A stretch of 64,000 bases of DNA from Amphiura filiformis (GCF_039555335.1 NC_092628.1:65055292-65119291); one strand, 5' to 3'; counted from the first letter of the stretch, positions 43,725 through 56,526 are shown. Numbers and translations are program-made. Notes: generated by a model not told the origin, from the sequence alone.

Positions 43725-44355
43725 GTTTTTTTCTTGTTTTTTCTTTAAACTTTCTTTACCCAGGGTAGCTACTTCAATGTCAAATAATGATTTCCAAGGA
43801 GGCCCTGCATTTACATTGTGAACAAGAACCATACATTAATAAATCAGAAAATACAAATATTAATTATAAGTGGTACATAAAATTGTGAACAATATTGGTA
43901 AAACATGTAAAATTTATATGAAAAGACATATTACACAGGTTTTATCAAAAACAACTGCTTAAATTGAGCAATACTCATTGACTTAAAATTACATCTACTA
44001 TCAGTTGGAAGGCTATTCCACAATAATAGTAGCACGTGAATGAAAAGTTCTTTTACCTGCATTAATATTATATGGTGGTTCAAAAAGATCAAAGTTGGTT
44101 TGACTCCTGGTTCCTTTAGAAGTGAACTGAGAGAAAGGTAACCAGGAGCTATTTCTTTCAAGCATTTGAAGGTGATTGTTGCCATATAGTTGAACCACCT
44201 ATCACTTAATTTATTCCAATGGATATCAATGGTAGTATATAGTAATGATGTAATGGCTATTTGACGATGTTGATGGGATTTCATCCAATTGATGATAGAC
44301 TCTTTTAGTTTTAGCAAACATACGATTGCACCTGTGATGGAATCAAACAATGGCG
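43725..44355 (-). pseudogene. CR1/L2-like LINE C-terminal and 3' end fragment
   Basis: The minus-strand frame 43931-44350 encodes DIHWNKLSDRWFNYMATITF and KCLKEIAPGYLSL, then LLLLWNSLPTDSR and SIAQFKQLFL. This is the conserved post-RT domain of CR1/L2-group LINEs (xLHWLPVxxRIxFKLLxxxFKxLxGxAPxYL ... xLWNSLPxxIR). A 3' untranslated region follows with a GGGCCTCCTTGG motif and a terminal A-rich tail. The RT core is missing (5' truncation). Confidence 0.85.
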
Positions 44356-44850
44356 TTGCTTCTCTTGGTACATTTACACATTATGCCAACATAATATAGG
44401 GGCTATCTGAGGTCCCGGGGGTCACTCACTTCTTGACTTGCTACGCACCCGCGTCCAAGAAAAACGTCTAAAAGGGTATGTTTTTCACCACACAGCGTCG
44501 TCGACGTCTTTTTGAAAAAGGGGTACTTTTTCAGAAGGCATCGCCATTTAGGGGTCCTTTTTTAGCCAAATTCTTAGACGTTTAGGGTTAGTAATATTAT
44601 TATTTGAGTGAGTATGCACTAATTTGAAAAAAATCACCAATTTTTAATTGATTCTTGTTACCTTTGTGCATGTTTTCTTTAGTATCTATAGGTCTGCAAC
44701 ATCAAAAAGACACCTTGGGTATCAAATTAGCTCATTTTCTTGTTTACGCCACTTAGGGTATAAATAGATATTAGTTGACGCGATTTAAGGTATGGTTTTT
44801 GCATGTGCTACGCCATTTAGGGTAGGATTTTGCATCTGTTTCGCCATTAA

Positions 44851-45435
44851 GGGCTGGGGTAGCAACGTTGACACAGTATTTATTTTGGGACCTGAGAGCA
44901 CATCAGACACATCAAATTGCATTCTTAATATGAAGAATGTCCTTCTGATATCAAATAATTTTGATTTTTTTGAAATTGGCGCTATAATACAAATTTTATG
45001 GCAAATTATTAAACATTGATATTTTTAATTTCACATGGCCCCTGGTTCCATTTCAATTTTAGTTGACCAGGGGACACATTCCTCACAAAACTGGCCCCCT
45101 GGATAGTGAACCAAAAATATCAAATTACAAGCAAATAGTACTTATTTAACTCATCCAGCACATCTTTATTTTTATTGGCCCTTGGTAATTGGAAATGGCC
45201 CCTGGTTCTTCCAAATCTTGGTGAACCAGGGGCCACTTTTTTGCCAAAGTGGCCCCTGGTTCAAGCACACTTATTTTCACCCTTGGCCGGCAGTAAATAC
45301 GAATATTTTTTTCCGAGGAGCTTACAATTTTTATGCCTTTTGGGAAACTTTATTTATATCTTCAATACGGAAGGTCAAAATTTTCATATAATCGTCGCAA
45401 TTTCGTCTATATTTCATACACTTTAAGTACATAGC
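44851..45435. repeat. Diverged copy of the 58306-58971 TTAA family, with an insertion
   Basis: After TTAA at 44847-44850, it shares GACACAGTATTTATTTTGGG and GAGAGCACATCAGACA with 58306-58971, then TGATATCAAATAATTTTGAT. From about 45032 to 45285 there is unrelated sequence built from CCCCTGGTTC repeats. The family similarity resumes at about 45290 (TATCTTCAATACGGAAGGTC). Confidence 0.7.
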
Positions 45436-46984
45436 ATTAGATTTATGAAGACTTACCTAGTTTTGGTGAAATTGTGCATTTTTGATATGACACTCGGGGC
45501 CGAATACAGCGAGAATATGATTTGTAAATATAACAGCTGAATGCTGAGACGTTTGCGCCCCGTCACTTTCACACCCAACCATTTACACATCCTGTCACAC
45601 CCATGTCACACCGGCGCTTTCGCGTATTAGTCATAACTCATTACGGCAGCAAACACCGCTGGGAGTGGAATGCACAGCACGGGGTCAAAAATATCTCACG
45701 TTTGTTTTGCTGTGCACATTTGTCTTTAAGAAATTGGCTAATTATTGTTTTTTTCTTTAGGCCTACAAAAATATTGGTAAAAGATGGGATGTTAAAAGAA
45801 TTTTGTTGGAACTATAAATAGGCCTATGCCTACCTGATAACAATTTATTTAAATTTGTGACAATATTTCTGTAACAGAGTATCTTCTCTGATATATATAA
45901 TACTCGTAATTATGTTTATAGGACTATCAATAACATTGTAAATAAGAAATCAGCTTCAGAACTCATATTAAATCGACCCAGGCCCCACAGCTGAAAGGCA
46001 CCAAGCCGTGCAAAAAGAAATAACAATTATCATAGTTGGCTCAGTGATGGTCTCCCGTAGAACACCATAGGCCCATACTAAAATTGTGTTGAATGTAATG
46101 TAGGCATATTTTGCACTTTCACTCTATACCTAGGTAGTGAGCCCGTTCAAGTGCACATTTCGCTATATGGTGCTATATGGATATTAGGCTATGGGACTGT
46201 AGAATTAGTAGGAACCTATATTGAACTAATTAAAAATATATTTCCGGGGAAACAGCCCTAATTTATAATTTAAAATCTTCATTCATGAAAACATACCTGC
46301 AATTTGAAATTAAGTGCATAAAGGTTTTAACATAAATAAATATAATTATAATGCTATGGAACTGAAACAGATTTAATTTCCACATTATTATTTAGAATTA
46401 GAAATGATATCACTAATGCTTTAATTTCAGACATGAATTATTTTTCATGAAAATGCAATGTGATCAATGGTTTATGCAATGAGTGTGTGTTAAATAAACT
46501 GAAGTTATGTGCATCGTATCATTATATCCACATACCGCAGTTAGTCCGTGTACATCGTGCATTAGGCCTACTATGTTTATGAATATCAATTTTCTTCATT
46601 CGAAGCACATCGTCCCGGAGCACAATATACATGTAATCAAACCGGAGAGCACCATCAGCATAATAGGTCTGCCACTTGTTTATTAGTTTATTAGTACACA
46701 CCTGGGCCGGGCTTCAAGCAATCGATCATGCCGCTACCCGCAGTATAAAAAGGGGTGTGTAATTGAATGGGAGTGAAATTGCGAAGGTGCGCATAGGTGC
46801 GAAGGTCCGCATAGACTGCACGGTGTAATTACGAGTTACCAAAAATAGAGCGTACAGTGCAAAGTGAGTTCACGGGGTCACATCGGAAAACTTGGATTTA
46901 TTTATTTATTTCATACTTTGAAACACTATGCACTTTATAGATAGTTAATATATTATTTACTGATATAATACGATACTTCTATTT

Positions 46985-47640
46985 GATTTGGCATCGTAAA
47001 TTGCCGGATTTTCGATCCAACAGTATTGATCACTTTTGCTAAGATTAGCAAGAAGGACATCAAAAGGAGAATTGGCTTGGCCATGGGCATCATGCAAAAA
47101 CTCAACCCCATCTGGAAATCCAAAGAAATATCCACCATAACAAAATTAGAATTGTACAAAGTACTGGTGCTTTCTATAGGAACCTATGCCTCTGAAGCTT
47201 GGACAATCAAAAAACGTGATGAGCAGCGACTTTTGGTATTTGAAATGGCTTGTCTCAGAAAAATCCTGGGTGTTACTAGAAGAGACAGGATTAGGAACAC
47301 CTCAATCAGAGACACCCTTGATTACCAGTGCACTGTAATGAACAAGATCCGTGCAAAACAGCTGTCCTACTATGGCCATGTGAAAAGAATGCCTCCATCC
47401 AGATACCCAAAAATCGTATTAGAAGGAACGATCCCAGGGAAACGACCTAAAGGAAGACCCCCAATTCGCTGGATGGACAACATCAAAGCAAACTGCAGTG
47501 CAGTGGGAATCCAATCCGTAGTAGAAGCCGGTCGGATGGCAAACAACAGAGCTGAGTGGCGAAGCATAGTGGCTAGGCAGCTATCTCCAGGACCTACCTG
47601 TGTCATGGGAGGAAAGCTTTAAGTGAAGTGAATTGAAGTG
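46985..47640 (+). pseudogene. LINE reverse transcriptase C-terminal fragment (RTE/endonuclease-RT type)
   Basis: An open frame of 198 codons (47026-47622) with KRRIGLAMGIMQKL, YKVLVLSIGTYASEAWTIKK, FEMACLRKILGVTRRDRIRN, YGHVKRMPPSRYPK and GKRPKGRPPIRWMDNIKA. This is the post-RT C-terminal domain of LINE proteins often labelled endonuclease-reverse transcriptase. The 5' RT core is absent. It ends at a stop followed by a TGAAGTGAATTGAAGTGAAA tail. The long open frame suggests a fairly recent insertion. Confidence 0.85.
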
Positions 47641-47651
47641 AAATCACTCTC

Positions 47652-47730
47652 AATTCAGCATGTCGGTGTAGTGGTTTGATCGCTTGCATGATGATGCAGG
47701 AGTCCCGGGTTCGATTCCCACCAGCGGCTT
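47652..47730 (+). other. tRNA-like sequence (probable SINE head or pseudo-tRNA)
   Basis: It has an A-box-like TCGGTGTAGTGG and a perfect B-box GGTTCGATTCC with tRNA-like spacing. The T-stem and acceptor do not pair properly and the anticodon loop is not standard, so it is not called a functional tRNA gene. Confidence 0.45.
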
Positions 47731-47739
47731 ATTGAAAAT

Positions 47740-48489
47740 AATGAATACTTCATCTTTTTTCAATTACGAAAAGGAAACATTTTATTGTAAATCAAGATGT
47801 GTGATTATTTATTAGCCTATTTTGCGCTCACTTTTAGTTCATACTCTTCTGTGGCTATTCCGTTTAAAGACAACCCTCCCTCTGGAATCTACCGGCGGAT
47901 GGGTACATTCCACTGCCCTTAAGGGGTGCAATTTGGTTATGTGCAAATTCGCCATTAAGGGTGCATTTCAGAGGTGGTCGGACGCGGGTGGGTAGCACTT
48001 TTGTGTGAGAGTGACCCCCCCCCTCCCCCGGGTCTGAGGTCAACCTTTATCATTCCTAAGACTTGGTTTTGCACTGGAAAGAGACTTTTCCTGAACTTGA
48101 TTAAAGTCTTGTGAGTGTGCATATAATATAGACTGTAAATCAAATTATAGGATGCTGGCCAGTTGAATAAAATTCATTTATTCTGCTGATGGGTTAGTTT
48201 CTTTTGTTTTACTCATTTTAATACTAGCCTTTTACTTTACTAGAGGAACCCACATGTAGATTTAGAAAAATAAATTGTGAAAGAGAAGTATAAGGTATTT
48301 CTGTTGATATGCTCCGGTAACCAAAAAATTTCTGTAACGCACTTTAATGAACAAATCCTACTTTGACAGTCATTGTGTATGCAATTTTGAATTTCCAACA
48401 TTCCAATGATACAATTTGATAAGCTATGTTTGGTTGAGCCCACTAAGCTAATTTCAATTAATTATTTTAACCATTGAACTAATTTTTAA
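47740..48489. other. End of the 3.6-kb element and intronic sequence
   Basis: Beyond the right terminus at 48033 nothing is recognised. Confidence 0.4.
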
Positions 48490-49020
48490 AGAGAAACAGA
48501 TGTTTTGGCGGCCAATTTGACGCCATTTTGAATTCAAAGTATGGGATCATTATTATTTAACGACAGTTCATTTAATGTTTATCAGCACAGAAGCCCATTA
48601 GTTACAACAAAAAAATTACTTTTGGATAAAATATGTTATTATAAAGGCTACTTTCTTTAGTAAGAAAATGTTTTTGGTAGCCATTTTGAATTTAAAGCAT
48701 AGTATCATCATAATTTAAAGACAGTTGTTTTATATTATGGCCCAGAATCCCTTACTCATGTATTACTTTAGCATAAAATGTGTTTTAAAGACTAATTTAA
48801 TGCATTTTTAGTCAAAAACCCGTTTTGGCAGCCATTTTAAACACCATTTTGGACGCCATTTTGAATTTTAAGCATGGATTCATTATAATTTAAGGACAGC
48901 TGATTTAACTAATGGCCCAGAAGCCTTAACTCATGAATTACTTTAGGATAAATGTGTTTTAAAGGTTAATATAGTGCATTTTTAGTCACAAAACCCAGTC
49001 TTGGCGGTCATCTTGAATAT
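48490..49020. repeat. About 165-bp tandem repeat, 3 units
   Basis: Units begin TTTTGGCGGCCATTTTGAA, TTTTTGGTAGCCATTTTGAA and TTTTGGCAGCCATTTTAAA. They share AATTTAAGGACAG, GGCCCAGAAGCC and TTACTTTAGGATAAA, plus GCATTTTTAGTCA ends. The third unit has an extra GCCATTTT insertion. Confidence 0.85.
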
Positions 49021-49409
49021 CTGCATTAGGGCTACTTTTTGGTTTGGGGAACATAGTGGATATTTTTTTGGGTCATACAATGAACCTAAAAAAGTTGATT
49101 TGAGTAAGTCCTGGGGGTGCAAATTAGCTGGTTAGGCCCCGCCCACATAAAATAAAAAATGTGGCAAATACTTTTTTGCTTCTCTGGTGTATATTGCACA
49201 ACATATCTACTGACCGGAGCAAAAAAAATCGCCCTTACAAAATTGACTAGACTATAATAGGGATGAATGTTTTTTAAGCCCTTGGTAATCTTGAAAACGG
49301 GGACCCCCAAAACGGGACTGAAATGGGAACCCAAAATCCCCTAATAGCAATACCGTTTATTGCCCGTATACTATTTATTGCCCGTATACCTTTAAAAAAC
49401 GACCCAAAA

Positions 49410-49468
49410 TGTAGTGGTGTAGGCTCCTGACTTTTAGTCTGAAGGTGGTGGGTTCGAACCTTGGTAGA
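49410..49468 (+). other. tRNA-like fragment
   Basis: TGTAGTGGTGTAGGCTCC and the B-box GGGTTCGAACC have the order of internal pol III promoter boxes. It is interrupted right after the B-box by the foldback at 49474. No complete cloverleaf. Confidence 0.35.
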
Positions 49469-49473
49469 ATTTT

Positions 49474-49899
49474 AATTCTCGCTATTCGCAATAAGGGCGC
49501 CGCCAGCGGTTTGTGATGTAATCGTGATGTATCATGGGAAAATCGTGATGTATCATGGGAAAAGGTCGACATCCAAGTCCGCGCAATACGAATATTACCA
49601 TGCTATTACATAGGAACACGTGACAATATTTTTTAGTTTGTCAATATAACGGTATTACACGCAAATCGATAGAGAAAAAATTAATTGTGCACATTTCAAA
49701 TCACATTATTAAGTATTATTGAGTATCAATTCGCGTGTAACACCTTTATTTTGACAAACTAAAAAATATTGTCACGTGTTCCTATGTAATAGCATGGTAA
49801 TATTCGTATTGCGCGGACTTGATGTCGACCTTTTCCCATGATACATCACGATTACATCGCAAACCGCTGGCGGCGCCCTTATTGCGAATAGCGAGAATT
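49474..49899. mobile_element. Foldback MITE (426 bp), long near-perfect arms
   Basis: It starts AATTCTCGCTATTCGCAATA and ends with the exact complement. The arms extend about 180 bp (AAGGGCGCCGCCAGCGGTTT; GGAACACGTGACAATATTTT). Only the left arm has TCGTGATGTATCATGGGAAA duplicated in tandem. Confidence 0.92.
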
Positions 49900-49974
49900 G
49901 TAATGTATTTGTTTTTCGTTTGTTAAGTAAGATGTAATAATAATGGCAATAAATCACGCTCTACCAAATGGGGT

Positions 49975-50455
49975 CACTTGGATTTCTGGGCAAAAATTAT
50001 GTTATAACGTCAAATTAATGTCAGATTCGGATTTCTTGGGGTCGACTTACCCGAAAAAGTGTCTTTGTACACGATTTTAGGTACTCTGGTTAAAAACTTC
50101 TTTTTTCAAGATGGCGCCGGTGGCCGCCATCCTGGATTTCTGTGTAAAAATGAGGTCGTAATGTCAAAGTAATGTCAGATTCGAAATCCTTGTGGTCAAC
50201 TTATGCAAAAAAAGTGTCTTTGTACACGATTTTAGGTCCTCTGGTTCAAAACTAAATTTTTCAAGATGGTGCCGGCCACCATCTTGGATTTCTGGGTGAA
50301 AATGATGCCGTAATGTCAAACTAATGTCAGAATCGGAATCCTTGTACTCGACATATCCGAAAAAGTGTCTTTGTGCATGATTATAGGTGCTCTGGTTCAA
50401 AACTTAAATTTTCAAAATGGTTGCGGCGGCCATTTTGGATTTTGGCCTCTAGCGA
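49975..50455. repeat. About 152-bp tandem repeat, 3-4 units
   Basis: Units share AAAAAGTGTCTTTGTACACG, ATTTTAGGTNCTCTGGTT, a CAAGATGGCGCCGG-type motif and TAATGTCAGATTCGGAATCC. The first unit is partial. Confidence 0.88.
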
Positions 50456-50589
50456 AAAATGCCGGGATTTTCGTGAGGGACATGGGGGCTATTTTTTTTC
50501 TAAATGGTCCATAGAAGTCAAATCAATCGTCAAACCTTACTAGCCAGAGAGTGGTCACCAAATTGAGGTTTTCGACCTAACTAACATCA

Positions 50590-53434
50590 ATGACTCACAA
50601 ACGTAAGGAAACACATCATACTCATAGAAACAAGAAAGGTTCTATAAAAAGTATTAGGACCTTGGACACACAGTCTGTCCTTAAAACTAACACTCAGAAT
50701 AATGAACACACACACACATTGAACAGTACTCAACAAAATACCAAACCTGATACTCAAACACCTCAAATTGAACTTGAAATAAACTCTGATAAGTCAAGCA
50801 ATAGTACGCATACGGGTAATGGTAACACAAATACGTACATGTAATAAACCCAACCTCTTAAAGATTCTGAACATCAACTTCCAGAGTTTGAAGGGAAAAG
50901 TAGTGGAACTTCATGCGCTGCTGGACTCCGAAAAGCCATATATTCTGATTGCAACCGAGACGTGGTTAAATAGCGACATCAAGTCTTGTGAACTTTTTCC
51001 CTCAAACTACACCATCTACAGGAAAGATCGTGCTGATGGTTGGGGAGGTGTGCTTATAGCAGTTAAAAATCTTCCCTCTCAGCATCTTGAGGATCTGGAT
51101 GTGGATGCTGAACTGATTTGGATTAAGATTGACCGTAATAAAAATGAACCCCTTCGTATTGGAGCCTATTATAACCCCGAATCTTCTCTTGATTCTCTTA
51201 ATGAGCTGGATTTATCACTGTCCAAACTTGGTCAGGGCATGACATGGTTGGGAGGTGATTTCAACATGAGGGACATAAACTGGAAAGACCAAACAATAAA
51301 ACCTGGCAGCAACATCAGAATTCAATGCCAAACACTCATTGACATGTGTGCTAAGTACCACATGGAGCAAGTCGTGACCATTCCAATCAGAGGTAAAAGT
51401 ACTTTGGATCTCTTCATGGTTTCAAATCCTACCTTGATCAACAGTGTTGACTCGCTTCCAGGAATAGGTAAGAGTGATCATGACGTTGTTGAGGATCCTC
51501 AGCAGCTTAAGACCAAGCCGCATTCCCACTTCTACCCGGAAGGTGTTTCTCTACTCAAAAGGAGACTTGACTTCTCTGAGGAAAGATCTCGCTGAGTTTG
51601 GTGAAAACTTCATCCTTCAAGCTGAGAATTCTACTATCCATGAAAATTGGGATGAGATAAAGAACAAAATTTCTTCTCTGATGGAAGATTACATTCCTAC
51701 CAAGAATGCCACTACCAGACATAACCTGCCCTGGTATAATGCCAGGCTGCGTCGCATGAATAGGAAGCTTCAGAGACTCTTCAACAAACAACGTAAATCG
51801 CAATCTGAGAATGATAAACAAGCTTTTAAATTATACCGCACAACCTACAAGAAAGAACTTCGCCATGCAGAGGCTGCTTACATCAACAATTCCATGACTG
51901 ACAACTATCACCAAAACACTAAACAATTTTAGAAGATCATCAAATCCAAGAGGATTGACAACACAGGGATTCCACCACTTAACTGTAATAACATCACCAT
52001 TAATGATAGCCAAGAGAAAGCTGAGATTTTCAACAAATACTTCCATTCTGTGTTTACAAACGAGGATTTGGAAAACATCCCCACCATGAAGGGAGAACCT
52101 ACTCATGACATCGTGCCGTTAGATATCTCTGTAGAGGGTGTCAAAGAGCTGATTCTGAAACTGGAAGTTAATAAATCTTCTGGGCCAGACCAGATTCCTG
52201 CTAGATTACTCAAGGAATGCGCTGAGGAGTTGGCTCCCATTTTGGCAGTCTTCTTTAGTCGTAGTCTCCAGACAGGAAACCCTCCATCGGATTGGCTGAT
52301 GTCTCACATCTCACCCATTCATAAGAAAGGCAACAAAAGTTCTCCAAAGAACTATAGACCCATAGCACTCACTTCAATTTGCTGCAAACTCATGGAGCAT
52401 ATCTTTACTAGCCACATTATGGACCATTTAGATCATTTCAAAATTCTCCACAACTCTCAACATGGTTTTCGGAAGAGGAGAGGATGCGACACACAGTTAG
52501 TCTTAACCACCAATGGCTAGACTTCATCCCTGGATAAAAACAAACAGGTAGATGCTGTCCTCCTCGACTTCTCCAAAGCTTTTGATAGAGTCTCCCACAC
52601 TCGTCTTCTATTGAAACTGAAGCATTATGGTATCACTGGAGACATACTTGGTTGGTTGGAAACGTTTCTCACACAGCCATGACAGCGTAAATAACGTGTC
52701 ATTTTAGACGGCAAGCTGTGTATATGCCGGACTGTGTTTCCATGAGTACTAAAACCAGCTTATTTGCCGACGATGCCCTCGTCTACAGAGAATTGAACAG
52801 CAGTGAGGACTCCATCCAGTTTCAGAAAGACCTAGATGCCCTAACAAAATCCACTCTTGGCAGATGACCTTCAACACTGAGAAAGGTTATACCATGCACT
52901 TCTCAAATAAAGGTTCTCCTGTTACAACACCATACAAACTTTGTGGCAACACACTTAGTACAGTTGACTCACATCCATATTTAGGCATTCAATTTAGTTC
53001 TGACATGAAATGGAGCAATCATATTAATAATATCACAAACAGCTGCAAAAGGGTGATTGGGGTTGTCCGCCAATGTCCGCAAGAATTTCAAATCCTGCTC
53101 CTGTGATATAAAATCAAAATTGTACCTTTCCCTGGTACAACCACAATTAGAGTATGGCTCTGCCGCATGGCATCCAATTACAAAACAAGATTCTCACAGG
53201 CTTAATATGATCGAACGGTCTGCGGCTAGAATGTGTATGAATGACTATTCAAGGGAGTCAAGCGTCACTGAAATGCTGAATGATTTGAAGTGGGCCAGCC
53301 TTGAGCATAGACGCATTATCACGCGGCTCATCCTGATGTTTAAGATTTCACATAATCTAGTTGATATTGACTGGAAAGACCACCTCACCAAACCCCAACA
53401 AACCCAGTTACTCCAACAAAATAGTCATTTATAG
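50590..53434 (+). pseudogene. CR1/Jockey-group LINE, nearly full length, disrupted
   Basis: Order: a Thr/Asn/Gln-rich frame (50590-50844, possible ORF1 end), then an overlapping endonuclease-RT ORF from 50819. Endonuclease motifs: LNINFQSLKGK, ATETWL, GWGGVLIAV, WLGGDFNM, KSTLDLFMVSNP, GIGKSDHDVV. RT motifs after a frameshift near 51500: NKSSGPDQIPARLLKE, HISPIHKKGNKSSPKNYRPI, QHGFRKRRGCDTQLVL, VDAVLLDFSKAFDRVSH (motif A), SLFADDALVYRE (motif C), and C-terminal LYLSLVQPQLEYGSAAWHP. Stops near 51932 and 52520, a deletion of the PQGTVLGP motif near 52720, and frameshifts near 52860 and 53090 show it is inactive. It ends near 53434 without a clear tail. All on the strand opposite to the host gene. 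Confidence 0.92.
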
Positions 53435-53514
53435 GTCAAACCCTCTGATGTGATGTAGGCTAGTCCTGCTTAATTGGAGTACAGCATCCATATCCAGCGC
53501 AATCCAGCCTCATA

Positions 53515-53805
53515 TCGTCGGTCGCAACACATAGTGGCGTACGTGAAGGACAAAATACGTTTCCGAGCAAAACGTTTTTGACGGACATGCTATTAGTAAC
53601 GGAGTCGATACTCCACCACTGTTATCTCTCAGTGGCCCGATTTAATTTGAAATTGAAGTTTAAGGTTCAAACTATAAAACTGTATCTTAAATAGTTAACA
53701 AGGAATAACTATTGTAGGATAATAGCTAGCTCTAAACCTATACGCCACTATGTGAAAAGGAAAATTTGAAAACCACTCTACGCCACTATGTGTTGCGACC
53801 GACGA
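53515..53805. mobile_element. MITE (291 bp), ATAGTGGCGTA-type TIR, TA duplication
   Basis: TA at 53513-53514 and 53806-53807. The first 27 bases, TCGTCGGTCGCAACACATAG then TGGCGTA, are perfectly inverted at the right end. TACGCCACTATG occurs a second time just inside the right arm. Related in its terminal motif to 62467-63120. Confidence 0.88.
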
Positions 53806-53807
53806 TA

Positions 53808-54845
53808 TACCGTAAGTACAGGGTGTCCCAATAAGAACAAAACCCTCATTGCGCCCTCTTCTCCTATCTCTGAAAAGTTGATCAAATGTATTTTGATATA
53901 TGTGACTGGACACCAGGAATCAGCCGTAAAGTCGGCCCCAGTCAATTTTGTTTTATTTCGTGTTTAGAAAATATATATCATAAGCTTTAAAATGGTATAT
54001 CATTTGACTTCAAATGATATCCAGAAGCGGAATTATGGTTTGTTGAACTCTGTTCCTTCAACAAAATTGTACCTTTTTTCGGTTTACATGTGTCTCTTTT
54101 TCCACATTTCTGGTAATAAATATCAAACAGTCATAATTGGCGGTCATTTCAAATCATCCCCAAGTCAACGAGGTTCTGTAATGTCCTCTCATTGTTAATT
54201 GTTGATTATACATACCTAGACCAAATGCAATGATTTGTTATCCACGTCTTGAACAGGATTTAGCCAAAGCAAACAAAGACAAGAAATAAATATAGAAATG
54301 GGCATGGAGCTATTAAAGATGGAGAGGCAATAGATTATCTAACGCATTGTTAACTTGTGCCGATTTGAAATCTGACAAGCTATTCAACGAAAGGTACCTT
54401 TTGTTTGGGACAAAGGGCTTCCGCCATTAAATCGGTAAGCTGACCCGACAGTGTATTAACGCTTTGCCTAGCAGGCTACTGTCAATAAGTGATCAAAAGA
54501 AAGTCGCGTGAAAGCGCTTACTGGAACGAAAAGTACCCTTTGTTACCATAAAACCCAAGGGTGTGATTGAGTAGCCGCAAGCACAAAAGGCACACATTAG
54601 CCGCTGATGTACAGTTCGTTGTCACCCCACTGACTGTAGGTGCTTCATTTAAATAAATTGAATGCGCTTGCTGAATGATTACACATCAAGGCTGCCATGT
54701 CTGCATGTCTATAGTACTGTATAATGGTAATAGCTACGTATACATGTAACATATGATAAGTATACCGGTATAGGCCTATATAAAAGTTGTTTCACAAATT
54801 GACATTTTATTTTATTTTAAGAAGGAGAATGTCATAAACAGTGGC
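53808..54845. other. Intronic sequence, nothing recognised
   Basis: No exon or element ends detected. Confidence 0.4.
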
Positions 54846-54849
54846 GTAC

Positions 54850-55135
54850 TGAAGGGGGGGCAGCTCTTTTGTGAGAGGTCTTGGGAGGGGATGAGGGAGG
54901 AAGAGGTGGAGGAGGGGACATGAAAAATGAGAGGGGGCTGGAGGAAGAGAAAAGAGGAAGAAATGAAGAGAAATAAATAAATAGAAGTAAATGAATAGAA
55001 AGGTAAGGAAAATGATAGGAATGAGAGGGGACAAAAATATGAGGGGATGGAGAAGGGAAGGGAAGAGGTAGTGATACTTTAGTAAGGAAAGAATAAGTAC
55101 AGAGAAAGGAAAAGAAAGGAATGACAAATAAATGT
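54850..55135. repeat. Polypurine tract, about 280 bp
   Basis: G/A-rich on the plus strand throughout (GAGGGAGGAAGAGGTGGAGG and similar), the second such tract in the gene. Accounts for a long low-complexity frame on the minus strand. Confidence 0.88.
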
Positions 55136-55139
55136 AGGC

Positions 55140-56526
55140 CTTATAATAATTATTATAGAAACTAAACACCCCCCCCCACATAGGCCTAACACTAACAGCA
55201 CTATTGGCAGTCATTCGATGATGTCAATGCCTTCATGTGTTACGTATTTAAAACGCCCAGTCAGATGTATTTTACACCTGCCAAGCACAAGTCACCCAAT
55301 TTCGAAAATTGGACGTTGAATGTACACTCTCATGAATATTGATTGGCAACATTTTCCAATATGTCAGCGCTCAAATCGGACACAATAGAACAATAGACCA
55401 TTCAGTGCGCTGGAAATAGGTAGAAGCTTATTATCCTCTTCAGCAATAGGATTATTGATTGGTTTAAACAGTGTTTGATAAGATACTTGTCGCACCGAAT
55501 TGAGATAGCTATGGATACGACATTCACACACATTTTACATGATAACTCATAATACAATTTGCCGAGTTTACGACTCATTCGTAGTGTCCACTAACAAATA
55601 AAGAAACCTTAAATCGTTAGTTTTAACAAACCAAAATCAAGTTATTCCTTGTTTTTAAATGAGTTTTCCTAAGACGATAATACAGTGTCATATTGACTGG
55701 CTGTTGGACAGAACATGCATGAGAAAATCTTACTCTTTTAGATTTTGTAAAGACAAGAATGGCTTTAAAATGACAGGTGGACCAATTTGTCAAGATTTTC
55801 ATTTTCTAGATACTGTTATCAATGCCGTTCCAAGGAATGAAGTAATGGATGTCTTCAAGTACATAGCATTAACGATTTTAATGGATGGGGATGTCATTAG
55901 GGGCTCCGGTACCGGGGGCCTGGGGGCCCGGCCCCCAATAATTTTGGAGAGGGGCCCAAGTACCCTAGCCCCCCCCCCCCATAATATGAGGTGAAATTCA
56001 TAATTTTAGTGTAGAATTCACAAATTTAGGATAAAACTCATAGTTTTAATATACTATTCATAATTTTAGGTATCATTCAAAATGTAAAATGTAAAATGTA
56101 AAAATGTATGTATTTCAAAAGCCTCCGCGCCCACCCCCTTTGCCGTTTTGCGTTCCCGAGCAGGCCCAAAATCCCCCCCTATTCAAAATCTTCCGGAACC
56201 TCTGATTAGGCAATAATACACTGAAAACACCAGGTCTTGTTTACTTGGTCCTAAGTTCTGAAGTTTTGTGATGTATATTTTCTTATGTATTTTCATATTT
56301 TTGCATATATCTCAATTTTAAACTTGCCGCATTTGGTCCCCATGGACCAGATTGTGTCACAATATGAATTAATTTTCTTTTCCTCATATATTTCTAATAA
56401 GAAACATGAGTATCAAATCTATAAACAACCCCTACGCCTCCACCTCCTTCCCACATACACACACGCAAAACTTTTTTTTTTAATTGGCAGAAGAACAATA
56501 AAGACCCTTTATATACCATGACTCAC
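55140..56526. other. Intronic sequence with G/C-run blocks
   Basis: The segment 55895-56180 has GGGGGCCTGGGGGCCCGGCC and C-runs with TCATAATTTTAG-type short repeats between, possibly an old element. No gene recognised. Confidence 0.4.

Larger units (their letters stand above)
44415..48033. mobile_element. 3.6-kb element with perfect 8-bp TSD (hAT-type), loaded with nested fragments
   Basis: CTGAGGTC is duplicated perfectly at 44407-44414 and 48034-48041. The left terminus CCGGGGGTCACTCAC and right terminus (complement of GAGTGACCCCCCC...CCCCCGGG) are inverted, and GCACCCGCGTCC lies at the same place inside both ends (GGACGCGGGTGGGTAGC at the right). No transposase is seen. The interior holds a diverged TTAA-family repeat, a LINE fragment and a tRNA-like sequence. 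The termini resemble the MITE at 31384-31712. Confidence 0.78.

Noticed and set aside
47652..47730. Functional tRNA gene
   Set aside because: Only the A and B boxes fit. T-stem, anticodon loop and acceptor stem do not form a proper cloverleaf.
54807..55214. 135-codon minus-strand frame rich in Phe/Leu/Ser
   Set aside because: Low-complexity translation of a purine tract; hydrophobicity is a composition artefact.
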